From an uncultured Bacteroidota bacterium (lineage in GTDB: Bacteria > Bacteroidota > Bacteroidia > Flavobacteriales > Flavobacteriaceae), in the NCBI GenBank assembly GCA_902523635.1, contig CABZAE010000005.1, positions 16,952 to 80,951 on the forward strand: a stretch of DNA of 64,000 nucleotides, in the 5' to 3' direction. Under the pieces are notes generated by a model. It was given only the letters and a program-made list of their open reading frames with translations, did no database searches and was not told the origin of the DNA. Made by a program: the position numbers and the translations under genes. The stretch's first letter is position 1, and each line of letters opens with the position of its first letter. Positions 56,201 to 61,900 of the stretch are shown one piece after another.

Positions 56201-56918
56201 AAACAAGATGAGAAAGTTTTTAAAAAGATCGTTAGATACCTATCTAACATCCAGAACATTCGAAAGTAAAAGAGAGAATGCATTGATGTATAACGACGGA
56301 CAGGGATATATACATTACCAAAAGGGTTCATTAATTTTTTATGCATTAAGCGACTACATTGGGGAGAAAAACCTAAATAATGCTTTAAAAAAATATGTAA
56401 AAAAAGTTGCATTCCAGGATCCACCCTATACAACATCAATAGACCTTGTAAACCATGTAAAGGAAGTTACTCCTGATTCTTTGAATTATTTAATTGAAGA
56501 CATGTTTGAAACAATCACCCTGTATCAAAACAGGATTGTATCAACAGAATCAAAAAAATTAGATAATGGTAAATATCAGGTTGATATTGAGTTTAATGTA
56601 AGTAAATATAGAAATGATGAAAAGGGAAAGATTTTCTACGGCGACAGAAAAAAAGATTCAATTTCTTACAAAACAGAAGAAATGAGAAGGCCTGAATATT
56701 CAGTTTATCTTTCAGATTATATAGATGTAGGTGTTTTTGGAGAAAAGGAAGATAAAGAAACCGAACTCTACTTAAAAAAACATAAAATTAGTTCTATTAA
56801 CAACAAGGTGACCATCTTTGTAGATGAAGAACCCAAAGAGGTTGGAATTGACCCATATAATAAGTTAATTGATACAAACTCTGAAGACAACAGAAAAAAA
56901 ATTAATCCAGTTTTATAG
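53271..56918 (+). CDS. ABC-2 permease fused to M1 family aminopeptidase
   Basis: A 1215-residue fusion. Residues 1-280 and 325-605 are two sets of about six membrane helices of ABC-2 permease type (for example GVSVYRDYKSEMHTILYSYP and SRISKIDQLVDTSPTPNW), and from about 625 a periplasmic M1 peptidase follows, with zinc motif His936-Glu937-Val-Ala-His940 (AHEVAHQWWAHQV) and the third ligand Glu960 in LSES. The fusion is a known Bacteroidota architecture; its transported substrate is unknown. It probably couples export or signalling to peptide trimming at the outer face of the inner membrane. The downstream gene begins at the base after its stop. Confidence 0.9.
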   Translation: MFLTIFFNEIKYWFGRPALYVYSLIFLFIALMISGSSAGLFDFLTVTTGSSKIVNSPLGISALFGSLTALIIFLYPSIIGVSVYRDYKSEMHTILYSYPFTKAQYLLAKFFSGIFIVHFIVLIIALGIAFGFVLPGTNPDIVTDFELKPYLDIYLIYILPNMLFMGAIIFGVVTFTRNISAGFITVIIILILQGFLISLFEDPDKRYMAALLDPFGDAALSYYTRYWTVAEQNELYIPIKGVLIHNRLLWGAVGIVLFGSIYKLFDFGQNAFTINFNKKDSKRIIKSNFGGIIRVILPKTKFDFSVTNNLKSLWKLSNIDFFFILKSWPFICIVLVGLLINLIGLFELGQTFGTSTLPRTWRMLEAGNSFTLATNICIFLYSGILIHRSRISKIDQLVDTSPTPNWVLLGSKFLAIVKMILVLLSLVFITGIIFQTISGYYDFELGLYFYELIVLNLIYYIIWAMLAFLVQTLITNPYVGLFVMIVMFIGIPLTNLAGIEQSMFKYSQGPGFSYSDMNGYGATVNRYFFYKIYWLCLAIVFYIITALLYYRGLPSNFNERISTLKSRFNLKYAFSLSLFTILFLSMGSYIYYTNNILNKRTSNKQSEIQTAEWEKKYKKYEKYNQPRIIAVNVDVDLYPETRDIKARGEYLMINKSLEIIDSIFLDHNSAPSTFTFDRENDLVLEDTLYNFDIYKLDKPLYPGDSIKLNFTVQNKKNTLLRNNSRVISNGTFINNSYFPSLGYSGGELIDDKTREKYDLPPNDLKPHPSDSTALGNTYISRDADWIDFEATVSTSKDQIAIAPGYLQKEWIEDDRRYFHYKMDSKILNFYAFNSANYEIKRDSWNDVNLEIYYHKGHEYNLDRMMKGMKAALDYCSENFSPYQHKQVRIIEFPKTAGAFAQSFPNTIPFSESVGFIADIDDSEEGGNDYAFYITAHEVAHQWWAHQVIGADVLGATVLSESLSEYVSLKIIESVNGKNKMRKFLKRSLDTYLTSRTFESKRENALMYNDGQGYIHYQKGSLIFYALSDYIGEKNLNNALKKYVKKVAFQDPPYTTSIDLVNHVKEVTPDSLNYLIEDMFETITLYQNRIVSTESKKLDNGKYQVDIEFNVSKYRNDEKGKIFYGDRKKDSISYKTEEMRRPEYSVYLSDYIDVGVFGEKEDKETELYLKKHKISSINNKVTIFVDEEPKEVGIDPYNKLIDTNSEDNRKKINPVL

Positions 56919-57476
56919 TTGAGAGAATTTAAATCATTCAATTTAAATTTAAACATGCTTGGATGTGCTTTTATGGTACCAATTCTATCAATTGTACTAT
57001 TTGGTTTGATAGAAATGAATTTTCCTGGATCTCTAAATAATATTCCAGATGAAATAAAACTTTCATTTTTAACTTTAATTGTTGTTTTAATTATTTCTTT
57101 TATTTTATTGTCTTTAAACTTTACGATCGTAAACAATAGGGGAATTGAAATCAGAACACTTTTTCCTAAAATCTCGTTGAAAAAGAAATCATGGAGGGAA
57201 ATAAAACATTACGCTCATGTCATAGAAACATGGACGGGAGAACATGGCTCTAGCGATTGGAAAGTCATTTGGTTTATTGATTTTGATGATAAGGTTTGTA
57301 TCAGAATTCCTAGAAGAGCAAGTTTTAACTTGAAGAATGTAATGAAAGAGGTTAGTAAGTTTGAAGATAAATTTGAAATAGAACTTAAATTTAGAAATCC
57401 ATACCTTACAGCATATGGCTGGAAAAAAGTTGAATACCCAAAAGAACTAAATAAAAATGAAAAGAAGATCGTTTAA
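56919..57476 (+). CDS. uncharacterised two-helix membrane protein with a PH-like soluble part
   Basis: I do not recognise a named family. The 185 residues hold two hydrophobic helices (about 13-30 and 46-66) followed by a soluble domain with alternating strands (IVNNRGIEIRTLFPKISLKKK, VIWFIDFDDKVCIRI) that looks like a bacterial PH-type domain. The start is TTG at 56919, immediately after the stop of the permease-peptidase gene; an ATG at codon 13 (56955) is possible but would clip the first helix. The tight junction suggests a partner of that transporter. Its end overlaps the next gene by 20 bases. Confidence 0.62.
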   Translation: MREFKSFNLNLNMLGCAFMVPILSIVLFGLIEMNFPGSLNNIPDEIKLSFLTLIVVLIISFILLSLNFTIVNNRGIEIRTLFPKISLKKKSWREIKHYAHVIETWTGEHGSSDWKVIWFIDFDDKVCIRIPRRASFNLKNVMKEVSKFEDKFEIELKFRNPYLTAYGWKKVEYPKELNKNEKKIV

Positions 57477-58389
57477 CAAAGCAATTGGAGCATCATTATC
57501 TGGAATACTTTTCCATAACGTATATTCTTTAACTAGTCAAACTGAGAAAAACACCAAAATTTCATTAGCTCAGTGGTCTCTCAACGATATGATTCAAACA
57601 GAAAAAATATTAGACGCCATTAATTTTCCTGTTATGGCATCTGCTTTGGGTTTTGATGCAGTTGAATATGTATCAACACTATATTGGCCTTTTTTGGAAA
57701 AAAACTCATTTAATAGTCTTATAAACGCTTTAGTTCAAAAATCCTCAACAAATAACATCAAAAATCTGCTTATTATGGTAGACGAGGAGGGAGATCTTGC
57801 ATCATCCGAAAAAAATAAAATTCATAATTCGATTGAAAATCATAAAAGATGGATAGAGATGGCAAAAACACTTGGTTGTCACTCAGTTAGAGTTAACCTA
57901 AATGGTGAAAAAAATATTGAAAAATGGAGTGACAATTCAATGTATGGTTTATCAAAACTTTGTGAATTTGCTAGTGGTTTTGATATCAACATAATTGTTG
58001 AAAATCACGGTGGTAACAGTTCCAACGGTAGAGAACTAGCTAAGGTTTTAAAGAACGTAAATCTAAGTAACTGTGGATCCCTTCCAGATTTTGGAAATTT
58101 CTGTATCCAAAGAGAAAATGGGTCAATGTACAGTGGACCATGTGAAATAGAGTATGATAAATATCAAGGAATGAAAGATTTAATGCCATATGCAAAGGCA
58201 GTAAGTGTAAAATCATATGATTTTGATGAGTTTGGAGAAGAAACTACAATTGATTTTAAAGAAATGTTTAAAATAATTAAAGGTTTTGATTACAACGGAT
58301 ATCTAGGCATTGAATATGAGGGAAACAGCTTGAATGAAATTAAAGGAATAGAACTAACTAAAAAATTAATCGAGAAATACCACTATTAA
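57457..58389 (+). CDS. exported sugar phosphate isomerase/epimerase-like TIM barrel protein
   Basis: A 310-residue AP endonuclease 2/xylose isomerase-like barrel. The N-terminus MKRRSFNKAIGASLSGILF is Tat-like and closely parallels that of the oxidoreductase at 51.2 kb. Barrel features include the ISLAQWSLNDM first strand, IIVENHGGNSSNG with the metal-binding Glu, SLPDFGNFC and YLGIEYEGN near the end. Exported barrels of this type are common in Bacteroidota sugar-processing genes; the substrate is not known. It starts within the last 20 bases of the preceding gene. Confidence 0.82.
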   Translation: MKRRSFNKAIGASLSGILFHNVYSLTSQTEKNTKISLAQWSLNDMIQTEKILDAINFPVMASALGFDAVEYVSTLYWPFLEKNSFNSLINALVQKSSTNNIKNLLIMVDEEGDLASSEKNKIHNSIENHKRWIEMAKTLGCHSVRVNLNGEKNIEKWSDNSMYGLSKLCEFASGFDINIIVENHGGNSSNGRELAKVLKNVNLSNCGSLPDFGNFCIQRENGSMYSGPCEIEYDKYQGMKDLMPYAKAVSVKSYDFDEFGEETTIDFKEMFKIIKGFDYNGYLGIEYEGNSLNEIKGIELTKKLIEKYHY

Positions 58390-58390
58390 C

Positions 58391-58897
58391 TTAGATTTTG
58401 AAATGGTTGTACAAAGTAACTAGGTACAACATAATTGCACCCCACATAAGTAAAATAAAGTGTGAGGATGGAATCCAAAAATATGCCAACAAAATATTTG
58501 TTATTAACAACAAACCCAATACAGCTAATAACCTGACTCTTAAAATTTGAATTTCCAAGAGTTTAACATTGACAAGTGACAGAAGGAATAAACCAGTTCC
58601 AAAAACATACATCCCGAGGAAACGATAGATTTGCTTCAAATAATTAGGTAATGTTTCATTTCCAGAAACGGAAAATAGTTCGTTAAACGAAAACTGTAAT
58701 CTTTCCTCATTTGCAACCTTGTCCAATAACCATGGTTCGGAGTCAATCATCCATCTGAATCCTGAAATTACAAGAGAAAGACCTATTAAAAACAGTGAGT
58801 ATTGGACAATTGTGATTTTTTTCAACTTGATGTTTTTATGTAGTTTTGAATCTTGTCCGTAAAGATAGATTAAACTTTTATATTTGTTATTGATCAA
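58391..58897 (-). CDS. hypothetical four-helix membrane protein
   Basis: No family recognised. The 168 residues have four hydrophobic segments (about 31-50, 89-107, 117-136 and 142-163) and a soluble loop with SEPWLLDKVANEERLQFSF between the first two. The only in-frame start is TTG at 58897, just 10 bases from the start codon of the divergent giant gene; the true start may differ. It ends one base from the end of the convergent TIM-barrel gene. Coding is supported by the coherent helix pattern and the absence of any better frame, but the gene should be considered provisional. Confidence 0.6.
   Translation of the reverse strand: MINNKYKSLIYLYGQDSKLHKNIKLKKITIVQYSLFLIGLSLVISGFRWMIDSEPWLLDKVANEERLQFSFNELFSVSGNETLPNYLKQIYRFLGMYVFGTGLFLLSLVNVKLLEIQILRVRLLAVLGLLLITNILLAYFWIPSSHFILLMWGAIMLYLVTLYNHFKI
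58853..58886 (+). promoter_or_regulatory. possible promoter of the giant surface protein gene
   Basis: TATATTTG at 58879-58886 fully matches the Bacteroidota -7 box; a TTG at 58853-58855 lies 23 bases upstream, at the long end of the allowed spacing. Transcription would start near 58893, supporting the GTG at 58908 as start codon rather than the upstream TTG codons that fall inside this box. Confidence 0.5.
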
Positions 58898-58907
58898 AAA
58901 TCTAATT

Positions 58908-61900
58908 GTGATCAGAAAAATATTTTTTTCGTTTTTTTTTATTTTATCCTATTCTATTGGATTTACCCAATTAAGCAAAGTTCACTATATACCTCCCCTA
59001 ACAAGTGGTCCATCAAATGCAGATCCTCTTGATCAATGGTTTTACATTTCAACCCCTAAAAATGGAGATGTTTCTTTTAAAGTAATTCCTGTAGGCGATC
59101 CAAGCCAAGAAACATCATACATTGTAAACAATGCTAATCCAAAAAAAATCCAAATAGCCTCTTTGGGATATTCTCAGCTTTTTCAAGATCCGCAAACAAC
59201 GAGTACGGTTACAACTAACAAGGGTTATATCATTGAGTCCCAAGATGTAATATATGTATCCGTTAGAATGAATGCAGGTGGATTTGCACAGGCTGGTGCA
59301 TTAGTCAGTAAGGGAGAAAATGCACTTGGAACAAAATTTAGAATTGGAACTTATGACAATAAAGGAAATCCTCAAGCAAACTACATGAACTTTTTTTCAG
59401 TGATGGCAACTGAAGATGATACAACAGTGAACCTGACAAGCAACAACCAAAGTGGGCTAGTCATTCAAAACTACTCAGGACAGTTTCCAATAGAAAACAT
59501 TAAACTTAACAGAGGAGAAAGTTATACTGTCGCTCTAAAAGTTATTGATTCGGATGCTAATAGAGATGGATTAATTGGAACACTTGTAAGTGCAGATAAA
59601 AACATTGTTGTGAACACGGGATCAGCAAACGGTAGCTTTGGAAATGGAGGAGCTAGAGATTATGGAATTGATCAGATTGTTGGACTTGATAAGGTCGGAA
59701 AAGAATACATTTTTGTTAAAGGAGGTGGAGACGATTCCTATGAAAATGTATTGGTTGTTGCCCATTACGACAATACTAAAATTAAAATAAATGATGAATC
59801 TAATGAAACTACAATCAACAAAGGAAATTATTTAATAATTGAAGGAAATAAATTTATTAATGGTAATATGTATGTAACATCCTCCGAGGATGTTTTTGTA
59901 TATCAAGGTATTGGTGGAAACAGTGAAGCCAATCAAGGTATGTTTTTTGTTCCTCCGCTGAGTTGTGAAAGTAGAGGTGATGTTAATAACATAGCATTCA
60001 TAGATGAAATTGGAGACAATACATTTGATGGAGGGGTCACAATAGTGACAAAAAAAAACGCTACTGTAAAGATTAATGATGATGACATCACTAATCAACC
60101 AACTGGGATAGCTGTTACTGGTCCTACTGAGGTTACCGGAAAGTCTGATTACATTACTTTTAAAGTTACTGGACTCACTGGAAACGTTACCGTTAGCAGC
60201 TCTGATGAACTTTACTCAGCATACTACAACCAAAATGGTGCTGCAACTTCTGGTAGTTTTTATGCAGGATTTTCTTCAAATCCGAATGTATCATTGAATT
60301 TGGTCGCGTCATCTTTAGGTTCATGTATTTCTGAAGAAGGTATTTCAAATGTTACATTTGAAGTTAGTAACTCTGGAAGTTATGACACTTTACAATGGAT
60401 AAAGAAAGAGGAAAGTTCTGATACTTATACAAATATTGATGGTGAAACAGCTTCAACTTTTACACCAAATCAAGTTGGAACTTACGCCGTCCGCGGTACT
60501 ATAACTTGCACAGGGGCAGTTTACCAATCCTCTGATGTTAGACTTAGCATTTGTCCAAAAGATTTTGATAGTGATGGTATTATTGACAACATTGACCTAG
60601 ATAATGATAACGATGGAATACTTAACACAATTGAATCAGGTGGTAAAGGTATTTTTGACTTGTCAGATCTGGAAAATCCATCTTTTTCTCTTGCAAGTGG
60701 TGAAACTAATACAGTATCAATAACTGGCACACTTAATAAAGAAAGTTCAGCTGATCCTGATGCAAATTCATTGTCAGCAACTGCGACTGGAATTTTTGAA
60801 TCCAAATTACTTGGGGCTGAAAGTGAAACAAATACTTACACCATTAATGTAACTTCCAAAGATTCTCAAAATCAAGACGAATTTTTATTTTTTCATGCAA
60901 CATCAGATCCCAAAGTAGCCCATAATATTATAGATGGTGAAAGTTTTATATACAGAGTTTTTCCTAGTGATAAAAACATTACAGTTTGGGATCCTGATGA
61001 CAGAATACTAATTGATACAAATCTTGATGGAAAATATGAAACCAACATATTGTCTTGGACCGCGGGTGAAATTCATTTTAAAATTAATCCAAACCCAAAT
61101 GGAACAACCCCTTATGAATTTTTTGCATCACAATGCAGGTCACTAACGTTTGTTCACAGAAATATAAATAAAGATTCTTCATCCTCCTACTCTGGCTTCA
61201 TTGAAACCATTAACTACAACTTAAATACAGATTCTGACTCCTCATTCAAATACGATTATCTAGATTTGGACAGCGATGATGATACATGTAACGATCTTTC
61301 AGAAGCTGGTTTTGGGGATAAAGACCCGGACGGAGATGGAATTATGGGTGAGGGTCAACCTACATATGATAATGGAAAAATTGATTCCAGAGGAAAATAC
61401 AAAGATCACTCCTACCCTGATCCTATTAAAGATACTGACGGCTTACTTTACCTATTTCAAAAATCTGGCACCCCAGTTTCAATAACAAAACAACCTGTAA
61501 GCGTAATCGAATGTGAAGACAAAAGCGTAGAATTTGACGTATTATCTTCAAATCCAACACCTAGTAATGCCACAGTATCCTACAATTGGCAAATTTTTAA
61601 TTCATCCTCAAACTCATGGTCCAATTTAAGTGATGACATCACTTACTCTGGAACAACGACAAATAAATTGAGTATCGCAGGAATCAACAATTCCATGACG
61701 GGAAATAAGTTTCGGGTAAAAATCTCAACAAGTGAATTTCTTTGTGGTGTAAATTCTGATGAAGTTACCCTTGACGTGGTTAATACACCTAAGAAGCCCA
61801 ACGTTCCACCAGTTCAAATTTATTGTTTTGATCCAAACAACCAACCGAAAGTATCACAACTTATAATCACCGAACCAGATTCGACGTTAACAGTTAAATG

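Noticed and set aside
59832..60805. Minus-strand open frames within the giant protein gene (59832-60098 and 60521-60805).
   Set aside because: They are shadows of the plus-strand frame, which is continuous and full of recognisable domain motifs.
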